Below, in pieces: positions 52,067 through 60,165 of a DNA stretch of 64,000 nt. This stretch comes from Chloroflexota bacterium (GTDB lineage: Bacteria > Chloroflexota > Anaerolineae > Anaerolineales > DRMV01), in the NCBI GenBank assembly GCA_011322445.1, contig DRMV01000048.1, positions 1 to 64,000 on the forward strand. Direction: 5' to 3'. Under the pieces are notes generated by a model that made no database searches, had not been told where the DNA came from, and was given only the letters and a program-made list of their open reading frames with translations. Both the position numbers and the translations under genes were made by a program. Position 1 is the stretch's first letter. The number at the start of each line of letters is the position of its first letter.

Positions 52067-53146
52067 ATGCCGCCCTCTGCCCCATCGCCCTTTGCTGCCG
52101 CCCTGCTGGCGTGGTACGCTGCCCACGGCCGCGTCCTGCCCTGGCGCGGGCTTCAAGACCCTTACGCCATCTGGATTTCCGAGGTCATGTTGCAGCAAAC
52201 CCAGGTGGCGACGGTCATTCCCTATTTTCAGCGCTGGATGGCGCGTTTCCCGACGGTGGAAGCGCTGGCCGCTGCCGACGAGCAAGAAGTGCTGGCCCTG
52301 TGGGAAGGGCTGGGCTACTACCGGCGGGCGCGGGCGCTGCACCGCGCCGCTCAGGAAATCGTTGCCCACCACCACGGCCGCCTGCCCGCCGAGCCACAAG
52401 CCCTGCAACGCCTGCCCGGCGTCGGCAAATACACCGCCCACGCGGTGGCCGCGCTGGCTTTCGGGCGCGACGTGCCTGCGCTGGATGGGAACGTCAGGCG
52501 GGTGCTGGCGCGGGTTTTCGCCGTGGAAACCCCAGTCGACACCGCTGCTGGCGAAAAGGCGCTGTGGGCTTTAGCCGCCCAACACCTGCCGCCCAGCCGC
52601 GCAGCCGACTACAATCAGGCACTGATGGATTTAGGCGCCACCCTTTGCGCCCCACGCGCCCCCCGCTGCGCCCAATGCCCGGTGGCCGAGTTCTGCCAGG
52701 CCCGCCGCAGCGGCAACCCTGAAGCCTACCCCCATAAGCAACGCCGTCAGCGCCAGCCGCACTACACCGTCGTGGCAGCCGTCATCCGGCGCGACGCTCA
52801 GGTGCTCATTGCACAACGCCCCGCCGAGGGGTTGCTGGGCAGTTTATGGGAATTCCCCGGCGGCAAGGTAGAGCACGGCGAAACGCTCGAAGCCGCTCTG
52901 CAGCGCGAAATTCGCGAGGAACTGGACACCGAGATTACCGTCGAAGCCCCCTTCGGTGTGTATCGCCACGCTTACACCCATTTCAAAGTCACGCTTCACG
53001 CCTTCCTGTGCCGCCTTGCGGGGCCTGCACCGCGCCCTTTGCAAGCCCAAGACGTGCGCTGGGTCTCCCCCGCCGCCCTGAGTGACTTCCCAATGGGTAA
53101 AATCGACCGCCAAATTGCCCGCCGCGTGGTCGAAACGATGCTCTAA
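52067..53146 (+). CDS. mutY: Adenine DNA glycosylase MutY with an intact Nudix box
   Basis: 359 residues. It removes adenine opposite 8-oxoguanine. The glycosylase domain has E39 (SEVMLQQT), the HhH motif LPGVGKYTA and catalytic D140 (ALDGNVRR). The iron-sulfur loop is C-x6-C-x2-C-x5-C (CAPRAPRCAQCPVAEFC). The C-terminal domain carries a complete Nudix signature (GKVEHGE...REIREEL), whereas in typical MutY this box is decayed. It could therefore also hydrolyse oxidised nucleotides. Confidence 0.92.
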   Translation: MPPSAPSPFAAALLAWYAAHGRVLPWRGLQDPYAIWISEVMLQQTQVATVIPYFQRWMARFPTVEALAAADEQEVLALWEGLGYYRRARALHRAAQEIVAHHHGRLPAEPQALQRLPGVGKYTAHAVAALAFGRDVPALDGNVRRVLARVFAVETPVDTAAGEKALWALAAQHLPPSRAADYNQALMDLGATLCAPRAPRCAQCPVAEFCQARRSGNPEAYPHKQRRQRQPHYTVVAAVIRRDAQVLIAQRPAEGLLGSLWEFPGGKVEHGETLEAALQREIREELDTEITVEAPFGVYRHAYTHFKVTLHAFLCRLAGPAPRPLQAQDVRWVSPAALSDFPMGKIDRQIARRVVETML

Positions 53147-53147
53147 A

Positions 53148-53741
53148 CTACTCCCCTTGCTCCTCTTCCTGCAACATCCCGTTCAGCGCGCCGTGCGCCC
53201 AGCGCACCACAATGTAGCCAAAAACCAAAAAGCCCACGATCACCGCGACACGCAGGCCAAGCGCAAGGTAAGCCACCTTATCCCACAGCAAATAGCCCAA
53301 CAGCGTCAGGAAGGCAATCCAGGCGCTATCGGCCACCAACACAATGCCTACCACTTTACGCCACGGCACCTGCGAAATTCCGGCCGCCATCAAGGCAGGC
53401 ACACTGCTGAGGGTGAATTTGGCAATGACCAGGAAAGCCACGGCGCGTTCCCGCAATTTGCGCTCCAGCGGGCGCACCAGGGGGTAACGCTTCTCGACCT
53501 TTTCCATCCAGTGCCCACGGCTGCGCAGCCAGTGCCCCACCTGAAACCAGAACGCATCCGCAGCGAGGTTGCTCGCCACAGCCGTTGCAAACACCTTCCA
53601 GGGGTCGAGCACGCCGCTGGCGGCCAGCACAGCCCCGGCAATGGTCGTCGTTGGGCCTTCCACAAAAACCAGTAACGCAAACCACGCGTAATGCCAATGC
53701 CCGGCATGATGCAAAAGCCAATGTACGGTAGGGGGTTCCAT
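53148..53741 (-). CDS. DedA/VTT-domain membrane protein
   Basis: 197 residues with five or so hydrophobic segments. The DedA-family features are an N-terminal re-entrant segment ALLVFVEGPTTTIAGAVLAASG, then DAFWFQVGHWLRSRG and FTLSSVPALMAAGISQVPWRKVV. Such proteins take part in lipid flipping or membrane homeostasis. TACAAT lies 9 bp before its ATG on the minus strand. It is convergent with mutY (1 bp apart) and adjacent to the ABC transporter operon. Confidence 0.8.
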   Translation of the reverse strand: MEPPTVHWLLHHAGHWHYAWFALLVFVEGPTTTIAGAVLAASGVLDPWKVFATAVASNLAADAFWFQVGHWLRSRGHWMEKVEKRYPLVRPLERKLRERAVAFLVIAKFTLSSVPALMAAGISQVPWRKVVGIVLVADSAWIAFLTLLGYLLWDKVAYLALGLRVAVIVGFLVFGYIVVRWAHGALNGMLQEEEQGE

Positions 53742-53768
53742 AGCAGCGCTATTGTACTCGATGAACGG

Positions 53769-54542
53769 CTATCGAGGTAGGACACATGGTCGGTTTTCCA
53801 CCTGCACCACCCGCAAAGGCACACCATAGAGATCGCTCAGGCGCTCATCGGTCAGGGCTTCCTGCGGTGGCCCACCAAACAGCAGCCTGCCGCGACGCAA
53901 GAGCAGCACCTGGTCGGCCAGATAAGCAGCGATGTGGGGGTCGTGGGTGGTCAACACAATCGTGCGCCCCTCGGCGGCCAGACCGCGCAACAAGGCCAGA
54001 GTGTGATGCTTGTTGCCCAGATCCAGGTGGGCCGTCGGTTCATCGAGCAGCATCACCGCGGCGCCCTGCACCAGCGCCCGCGCCACCAGCACCAGTTGGT
54101 GCTCCCCCCCGCTCAGGGAAGCCACCTCGCGGCGGCGCAGGTGAGCGATGCCAAGGCGAGAAAGCGCCGCATCGACCGCTTCCAGGTCGGCTGCAGTGGG
54201 CTGAGCCAGCAGCCCCAGGTGCGGAGAACGCCCTAACAGCAAATATTCCTCAACCCGGAAAGCAAAGGGGACATGCTCGCGCTGGGGCACCAGCCCCACC
54301 GTGCGGCTCAGGCTGCGGCGGTCATAAGCCGAAAGGGGCCTGCCAAAAAAGCGAATCTCCCCTCCCCAGGGGCGATGCAGCCCCAGCAAGACATGCAGCA
54401 ACGACGACTTCCCTGCCCCGTTGGGCCCCAGCACAGCCGTGATGCTGCCCGCCGCGGCGGTCAGGTTGAGGTCGTGCAGCACGGTCTGCCCCCCCCGATA
54501 GCCAAAAGACAAATGACGGACTTCTAACGCAAGGGTGTTCAT
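53769..54542 (-). CDS. BtuD/FepC-type ABC transporter ATPase
   Basis: 257 residues: Walker A GPNGAGKSS, Q-loop VPQREHVPFAF, signature LSGGEHQLVLVARAL, Walker B VMLLDEPTAHLD and switch TTHD. The family serves type II importers of siderophores, haem, cobalamin or oxyanions. The start overlaps the permease stop by 4 bp. Confidence 0.9.
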   Translation of the reverse strand: MNTLALEVRHLSFGYRGGQTVLHDLNLTAAAGSITAVLGPNGAGKSSLLHVLLGLHRPWGGEIRFFGRPLSAYDRRSLSRTVGLVPQREHVPFAFRVEEYLLLGRSPHLGLLAQPTAADLEAVDAALSRLGIAHLRRREVASLSGGEHQLVLVARALVQGAAVMLLDEPTAHLDLGNKHHTLALLRGLAAEGRTIVLTTHDPHIAAYLADQVLLLRRGRLLFGGPPQEALTDERLSDLYGVPLRVVQVENRPCVLPR

Positions 54543-55522
54543 TGTGAAGTTTGAGGCGTAGTGGCCAAGAGGGCGACAAAAGCCAACGCGCCCAACAGCG
54601 AGGTGAGAATGCCCAGGGGAATTTCGCCGTTGACCGCGGTGCGGGCAAGGTCATCGCACAGCAAAGTGAAGGTGCCGCCCAGCAACAGCGAAGCCGGCAA
54701 AGCCACGCGGGCATCAGCGGCAAACCACCGCCGCGCCAGGTGAGGAATCATCAGGCCAACCCACCCCACCATGCCGGCAAGGGAAACCACGGCGGCCGTC
54801 GCCGCGACGGTGAGCACCAGCAAAGCCAACCGCTCCCGCCCCGGCGCCGCCCCAAGGGAAAAAGCCGCCTCTTCGCTCAAAGTGAGCAAATTGAGCCGCC
54901 AGCGCGCCAGGTATAGCAACACCAGCACGGGCAAAGTCACGGCCAGCACCGGCAGAAAATTTGCCCAGCGCGTGGCCCACAACCCACCCAGCAGCCAAAA
55001 GACTATTTCCGGCAACTGGGTGAGCGGGTCAGCCAGATACTTAAGCAACCCAACCCCCGCCGCAAACAGCGCCGAGACCGCGATGCCCGCCAATACCATC
55101 CGCAAAATCCAGCCGCCGTAGCGCAGGCGGCGGGCAAAGGCATACGTCAACCCCAGGCCAAGAAAGCCAAAAGCCGCCGCGCTGGCCTGCACAGTCCAGG
55201 GCGAGGGGCTGAGGTAGAGAATGGCAAGGGCCGCGCCAAAAGCCGCCCCCTGCGAAACCCCCAGAAAGCCAGGTTCGACCAGGGGGTTGCGGAACACCAT
55301 TTGCATGGTCAGGCCGCTGACGGCAAGCACCGCCCCGTTGAGGAAAGCCGCCAGCAGGCGCGGCAGGCGCAACGTGAGCACCAACCGCACCGCCAGCGGG
55401 TCGCTTTTCAGCAAGCGCGGCGGGAGGATCGGCGGCGTGGGGTAGCGTCCCAAAAACACCGAGAGCACCAGTAGCGCCGCCGACCCTGCCAGCAACCACC
55501 AAAAACGTCGCCGCATGAACAT
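54539..55522 (-). CDS. BtuC/FecCD-type ABC transporter permease
   Basis: 327 residues with ten hydrophobic helices. The family stretches are RLVLTLRLPRLLAAFLNGAVLAVSGLTMQMVFRNPLVEPGFLGVSQGAAFGAAL and the coupling region VGWVGLMIPHLARRW. It forms the pore for the neighbouring ATPase and binding protein. It starts at the ATG at 55522, 10 bp after the binding-protein gene. Confidence 0.92.
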   Translation of the reverse strand: MFMRRRFWWLLAGSAALLVLSVFLGRYPTPPILPPRLLKSDPLAVRLVLTLRLPRLLAAFLNGAVLAVSGLTMQMVFRNPLVEPGFLGVSQGAAFGAALAILYLSPSPWTVQASAAAFGFLGLGLTYAFARRLRYGGWILRMVLAGIAVSALFAAGVGLLKYLADPLTQLPEIVFWLLGGLWATRWANFLPVLAVTLPVLVLLYLARWRLNLLTLSEEAAFSLGAAPGRERLALLVLTVAATAAVVSLAGMVGWVGLMIPHLARRWFAADARVALPASLLLGGTFTLLCDDLARTAVNGEIPLGILTSLLGALAFVALLATTPQTSQ

Positions 55523-55531
55523 CGCCCCGGC

Positions 55532-56671
55532 TCAATAATCAGGGCAATGGGCCACGGCTGCCGTCAACGCATCCCCCTGCAGGCCGTAAACCGTCTGATA
55601 GAACGCCTTGGCCACGGTGCAAATGTCCACGTCCGCGAGCGCCTGGGGATGAACGCGCCTCACCAGCCATTCCAGCCCCAGCACCCAGCGCGTATCGGGC
55701 TGATCCCAACTCACAAAATCCTTCGGGAAGGGAAACACCTGCCCATTGTGCACCGCGGTCAGGTTGGCCGCCGTGGGGTCAGCCTGAAAATCAGCCACCG
55801 CCTGCTGCGGGTCGGCGAAGTAGTCGGTGATGAAAATCTGGTCCGGGTTCCAGGCCGCGATCTGCTCCAGATTGACCACCTGCCAGTTGCCACCCTGGGC
55901 GCTTTCGGCCCACACCGGCTCCCCACCGGCCAGTTTCACCATGGTGGTCTGCAACCAGGAAGCCGGGGGCACCTTGTAAGCCGTCGTTCCCCCTTTGACT
56001 GTGTGCTGGAGGAAAAGCACGCGCGGGTGGTCATCCGTGGGCAACGCCGCGACGGCCTGCTGCACCTTGCGGATGGTCTGGTCGTAGAAAGCGGCCAGGG
56101 TCTTCCCGCGGGCAGGGTCGCCAAACAAAATGCCCAACTGCGCCATCTCGTGGCCGTATTGCTCGGGCGTTTCCATTTGCAGGTAAAACACCGGAATGCC
56201 CAAAGCCTCGACACTGGCCCCCAGTTTGTTGGCCAGGAAACTCTTCATCACCACAACGTCGGGGTGCAGCGCAGCAATCTGCTCAGGGCCAGCATCGGAG
56301 GCCAGCACCAGTTTGGCGTCGAGGTCAGGATCGACCAGGCGCAGGAAATCAAGCGCCGCCGGTGTTTGCAGCCGCTTGGGCAATGCAATAATGCGCTGCC
56401 GGGCCTCCGGGAAAGCATAAACGGCATCGGCAACCAACAAACTGGCCTTGCCAGCCACCACAATGCGCTGAGGAGGCGCGGCAAAATGCAAGGTGCGACC
56501 GCGAGCATCAATCACTTCCAGGCGGTTGGCTGGGGAAGGCACCGCCATGGGTGCCGCCGTAACCACCGCCGCCTGCGTCGGCTGAGGCGCGCTTTGGGAA
56601 GCCGTGCCTCCGCAGGCCACCAGTCCCCCTACGAGCAAAGCCCACAAAACCCAACGAAGTTGTTTCAACAT
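55532..56671 (-). CDS. BtuF/FepB-type substrate-binding lipoprotein
   Basis: 379 residues with signal peptide and lipobox LVACGG (Cys20). The type III binding-protein fold shows in PQRIVVAGKASLLVADAVYAFPEA, the long inter-lobe helix KTLAAFYDQTIRKVQQAVAAL and the C-terminal DQPDTRWVLGLEWLVRRVHPQAL. The last motif is like that of Fe-chelate and MolA (molybdate/tungstate) proteins, so the substrate could be a siderophore, a corrinoid or an oxyanion. The ATG at 56671 follows GGAGG. Confidence 0.87.
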   Translation of the reverse strand: MLKQLRWVLWALLVGGLVACGGTASQSAPQPTQAAVVTAAPMAVPSPANRLEVIDARGRTLHFAAPPQRIVVAGKASLLVADAVYAFPEARQRIIALPKRLQTPAALDFLRLVDPDLDAKLVLASDAGPEQIAALHPDVVVMKSFLANKLGASVEALGIPVFYLQMETPEQYGHEMAQLGILFGDPARGKTLAAFYDQTIRKVQQAVAALPTDDHPRVLFLQHTVKGGTTAYKVPPASWLQTTMVKLAGGEPVWAESAQGGNWQVVNLEQIAAWNPDQIFITDYFADPQQAVADFQADPTAANLTAVHNGQVFPFPKDFVSWDQPDTRWVLGLEWLVRRVHPQALADVDICTVAKAFYQTVYGLQGDALTAAVAHCPDY

Positions 56672-56695
56672 GGTCACCTCCAACGACTGCAGAAT

Positions 56696-57214
56696 TCAGG
56701 GGACAAGCAACAGGGGAATTGTATCCCTATTTTCGGGTGTCAGGCGAATGATTTTGGGCTGGCGGGAAGCCAACATGACCGCCAGGCGTTCTGCCAGCGC
56801 GGGGCGGACAGCCACGACAGCGGTATGGTAACGGCCGTGACGTAGCACGGGGAAAGCCTCCCGCAAGCCGCCCGCCAAATCCATCTCCAGCGGGCCAATT
56901 TCGTCAACAACCACCCAATCGGCGTCCGCCGCAGCGGCCAGCAAGGCATTGCCCCACGTCAGGGTGGCTTCCAGAAAGCGCCAAATGCCCACGCTGGCCT
57001 CGGCAGGGGCCGCCACGTGCGCCAACAGGCGCCGCTTCCCCGTGGCGAGGTCTTCCAGCCACAGGGCCGAAGGGTGCGGCGGGTGCCCGTGTGGCTGAGC
57101 CAGCGAAAGCACGCCGCCCACCCGCAAACCGCGTTGGCGGGCGCGAAGCACGCTGCGTTGCAGGGCCGTTGTCTTCCCCACACCCGAAGGGGCAGTCAGC
57201 AGAAAGAGAGGCAT
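56696..57214 (-). CDS. THEP1/DUF2478-like nucleoside triphosphatase
   Basis: 172-residue P-loop protein: Walker A APSGVGKT (8-15) and Walker B-like WVVVDEIGPLEMDLAG, close to the THEP1 NTPase and DUF2478 families. DUF2478 members are often found beside metal-oxyanion transport genes. It is the first gene of the minus-strand unit with the BtuFCD-type transporter (24 bp gap). TATACT lies 6 bp before the ATG (57221-57226), which suggests a leaderless mRNA. Function beyond NTP hydrolysis unknown. Confidence 0.78.
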   Translation of the reverse strand: MPLFLLTAPSGVGKTTALQRSVLRARQRGLRVGGVLSLAQPHGHPPHPSALWLEDLATGKRRLLAHVAAPAEASVGIWRFLEATLTWGNALLAAAADADWVVVDEIGPLEMDLAGGLREAFPVLRHGRYHTAVVAVRPALAERLAVMLASRQPKIIRLTPENRDTIPLLLVP

Positions 57215-57422
57215 GCCAGCAAGTATACCCGAGAGGCCACGGCCACGGGAGCAATGGGCGCGCTTCACTCGCGACAATCTGACGCAATCGTAGGGTAATC
57301 GTAGTGTAAGCGTCAAGCAAAACAGCGCCGCCTGCGGTAAGATAGATCACGAAGGGCGACAAAAACTTCTTTCTTCTCCTCCTTTTGAGAGGGCCGGGAG
57401 TGGCGACCCGGCTCTCGGTGAT

Positions 57423-57456
57423 TAAAACGGCCTGCGAAATCCATCGCAGGCCGTTT
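57423..57456. terminator. Perfect bidirectional terminator-like hairpin
   Basis: A 14-bp perfect stem AAAACGGCCTGCGA / TCGCAGGCCGTTTT with a 6-base loop. A- and T-ends make it work both ways. No gene ends next to it on either strand, so it may terminate a leader RNA or an unseen transcript. Confidence 0.8.
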
Positions 57457-57808
57457 TGCGCGCCGGCGCGCCCCGCGGGCCGCCCCCAACCAGGCATTCC
57501 CTCGGCACCCGCAGAGTTTACGCCCCCCTCTTTCGGACAATATCTCTGGCAGCGCTTCGACGGCGATTGCTCCGTAATGCATCATCAACGCAGAGTATTG
57601 GGATTAGGCTCTCCGGCAGTGTTCAGTCACCTGGCTTGATCTCTCCCCGCCCCCGCTCCGGCGAGGCTCAGCGGGGGATGGGTGAGATCTCGCCCCAGGC
57701 AGGGCGGATGGCGCCTTCCAGAATGACCAAAATCTTGTTTGAGAATGCAGTAATTTCCGCTCCACGCGCTTATTTGCGACGCAAGTGACGCCCCCTCGTT
57801 TTTTGTGG

Positions 57809-57909
57809 TAAAATACCTCCCAACCGACCGGTCGGAAGGTAGCATTTCCGCAGCGATACCTGCTCCCCGAGGTCTCCTCGCCCCGACCGGCAGCAATGTC
57901 CCTTATAAT
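57809..57909 (+). promoter_or_regulatory. fadF promoter region with TetR-type operator
   Basis: TAAAAT (57809-57814) as a -10 box, then CCGACCGGTCGG (57824-57835), a perfect 12-bp palindrome, just downstream. A partial copy CCGACCGG (57882-57889) precedes a second -10 box TATAAT (57904-57909). The palindrome matches the operator at the tetR/fad promoter in 12 of 14 positions (ACCRACCGGTCGGN). Confidence 0.75.
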
Positions 57910-57998
57910 GGGTGCAATCCCTGGGTTGGCTACTGCTCGGCACAGCCGAGTTTTCCATTGCTCGTTCTTCCACCCCATTCCACCCCCGAGGGAGTGCC

Positions 57999-60008
57999 AT
58001 GCTGACACTTTGGGAAAAAATCCTCTTCACCCTGGCCCTTCTCGCGACTGCTTACGCCACGTGGAAGGCCATCGTCCGCCTCGTCCGCATCATCGGGCGC
58101 GGGCAGGGCAAGCCCGACTGGGCGCTGGCGCGCAAACGCGTCGTCGATGCCCTGGTCAAGACCATTACCTTGCGCCCCACATGGAAAATGCGGCCCTTGC
58201 CGACGATTTTCCACGCCATGGTTGCCTGGGGCTTCATGTATTATGTTCTGGTCAACATTGGCGACATCCTGGAAGGCTATATCGCGGGCTTCCACTTTAT
58301 GGGCACCGGCACCATCGGCAACCTCTACCGCCTGGGCGCCGATTTGCTCAGCGTTTCCGTGCTGCTCGGCATGAGTGCGCTGCTCATTCGGCGCTTTGTG
58401 TTCAAAGATCGCGTGCTGGGCACCCGAGACAGCGTGATGCTCAACCCCAAGGCTCGCAAAGGCATCAACCGCGATTCGCTCATCGTGGGCCTGTTCATCC
58501 TCTTCCATGTGGGCTTCCGTTTCCTCGGCCAAAGTTTCGCCATTGCCCAGGAAGGCCCTGACCCCTACCAGCCCTTCGCCACCGCCGTGGCTTCCCTCTG
58601 GGCCGGCCTCAGCCCGACGGCGCTCACCGTGGCGCATCACCTCGCCTTCTGGATCGCCCTTGGGCTGATCATGCTCTTCATCCCCTACTTCCCCTACTCC
58701 AAACACATTCACCTCTTCTTCGCCCCCTTCAACTTTGCCCTCAAACCGGAACGCAAATCCATCGGCGAACTTGAACCGCTGGATTTCGAAGACGAAAGCA
58801 TCGAGCAGTTCGGGGCCACCCGCATCGAAGACCTGCACTGGTATCAATTGATGGACGCCTACGCGTGCATCATGTGCTTCCGCTGCCAGGAAGTCTGCCC
58901 GGCCTACAACACCGGCAAACTGCTTTCCCCTGCGGCGCTGGAAATCAACAAGCGCTACTTCTTCAACTACGAAGGCGACCGGCTGGCGAAAGGCGAAGAA
59001 ACCTCCCAGACCCTGACCGAGTTCGTCATCCCCGAAGAAGCGGTGTGGGCATGCACCTCGTGCGGTGCGTGTGTGGAAGTCTGCCCGCTGGGTAACGAAC
59101 CCATGCGCGACATCATGGACATCCGCCGCGGCCTGGTGTTGATGGAAAACACCTTCCCCAAGCAGTGGGAAACCGCCTTCCGCGGCATGGAACGCACCAT
59201 GAACCCGTGGAACGTGCCTTCCAGCGAGCGCATGAAATGGGCCGAAGGTCTCGAAGTGCCCACCATCGAAGACAACCCCAACCCCGAAGTGCTGTGGTGG
59301 GTGGGCTGTGCGGCAGCCACCGACGCCCGGGCGCAAAAAGTGGCCCGCGCTTTCGCCAAAATTCTCAACGCCGCGGGCGTGAACTACGCCGTGCTGGGTG
59401 AGCAGGAAACCTGCTGCGGCGATTCAGCCCGGCGCGCCGGCAACGAATACCTCTTCTTCGAGATGGCAAGCGCCAATGTGGAAATGCTCAACGAGGTGGC
59501 CCCCAAGCGCATCGTCACCACCTGCCCCCACGGTTTCCACACCCTGAAGAACGAATACCCCCAGTTCGGCGGCAACTACGAAGTGGTGCACCACACCCAG
59601 TTTGTCGAAGCGTTGCTCAAGGAAGGCAAAATCAAAATCGACCAGGATGGCCTGGAAAAGATCACCTTCCACGACCCCTGCTACTTAGGCCGCCACAACG
59701 GCGAATACGACGCCCCCCGCTTCGTGCTCGAACAGATGGGCGCCGACCTGGTGGAAATGGAACACACCAAAAACAAATCCTTCTGCTGCGGCGCGGGCGG
59801 TGCGCAGATTTGGAAGGAAGAAGAAGGCGACAAGCGCATCAACCTCACCCGCTTCGCCGAAGCCCAGGAAACCGGCGCCGAAACCGTCGCCGTGGCCTGC
59901 CCCTTCTGCATGATCATGCTCAACGACGCCTCAAAGGAAGCCGGCGAAGGCGCGCCGACCGTCAAAGACATCGTCGAAATCGTCGCCGAGCACCTGGTGG
60001 AAGACTGA
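57999..60008 (+). CDS. fadF: FadF/EMO-type membrane Fe-S oxidoreductase (ETF:quinone electron transfer)
   Basis: 669 residues. The N-terminal ~250 residues hold several TM helices (NarI-like haem-binding region with paired His). Two [4Fe-4S] sites follow, CIMCFRCQEVCP and CTSCGACVEVCP. Then come two CCG domains (QETCCGDSARRAG and FCCGAGGAQIW) as in heterodisulfide-reductase-like proteins. FadF-type proteins take electrons from ETF, reduced by acyl-CoA dehydrogenases, to menaquinone. The ATG at 57999 follows GAGGGAG. The shared operator ties it to the fad operon at 11-21 kb. Confidence 0.88.
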   Translation: MLTLWEKILFTLALLATAYATWKAIVRLVRIIGRGQGKPDWALARKRVVDALVKTITLRPTWKMRPLPTIFHAMVAWGFMYYVLVNIGDILEGYIAGFHFMGTGTIGNLYRLGADLLSVSVLLGMSALLIRRFVFKDRVLGTRDSVMLNPKARKGINRDSLIVGLFILFHVGFRFLGQSFAIAQEGPDPYQPFATAVASLWAGLSPTALTVAHHLAFWIALGLIMLFIPYFPYSKHIHLFFAPFNFALKPERKSIGELEPLDFEDESIEQFGATRIEDLHWYQLMDAYACIMCFRCQEVCPAYNTGKLLSPAALEINKRYFFNYEGDRLAKGEETSQTLTEFVIPEEAVWACTSCGACVEVCPLGNEPMRDIMDIRRGLVLMENTFPKQWETAFRGMERTMNPWNVPSSERMKWAEGLEVPTIEDNPNPEVLWWVGCAAATDARAQKVARAFAKILNAAGVNYAVLGEQETCCGDSARRAGNEYLFFEMASANVEMLNEVAPKRIVTTCPHGFHTLKNEYPQFGGNYEVVHHTQFVEALLKEGKIKIDQDGLEKITFHDPCYLGRHNGEYDAPRFVLEQMGADLVEMEHTKNKSFCCGAGGAQIWKEEEGDKRINLTRFAEAQETGAETVAVACPFCMIMLNDASKEAGEGAPTVKDIVEIVAEHLVED

Positions 60009-60033
60009 TTTCACACCCCAAAACGCCTTTGCG

Positions 60034-60067
60034 CCCCCTGCTCGCGGTCGGAGCAGGGGGCTTTTTC
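60034..60067 (+). terminator. Rho-independent terminator of fadF
   Basis: An 11-bp stem GCCCCCTGCTC / GAGCAGGGGGC followed by TTTTT. Confidence 0.92.
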
Positions 60068-60165
60068 CTGGCTCTGACCCAACGGCCATGCGACGAGCCA
60101 TCTCCAACGACCACGCGGCCTGCCGACCACACATAAAAAAAACATAAACAAACAAAACAACACCA

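Larger units (their letters stand above)
57215..57998. other. 784-bp intergenic region with several structured elements
   Basis: I see no convincing gene. Contents from left: the NTPase -10 box; two direct repeats AATCGTAG (57286-57293, 57297-57304) inside a TGACGC...GCGTCA inverted repeat (57280-57315); a GC-rich hairpin with arms GCCGGG and CCCGGC near 57390-57420; a strong terminator (57423-57456); a large imperfect hairpin (57638-57689); and the fadF control region. It lies between two divergent transcripts. Confidence 0.6.

Noticed and set aside
57582-57595. 14-base identity to part of a commercial cDNA template-switch primer (ATCAACGCAGAGTA)
   Set aside because: Only 14 bases match from memory and the flanks differ; it reads naturally into the genomic sequence. 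Likely chance or repeat-derived (CGCAGAG unit).
57604-58008. Minus-strand frame in the fadF upstream region
   Set aside because: Covers the promoter and operator of fadF, composition unlike a protein, no start signal.
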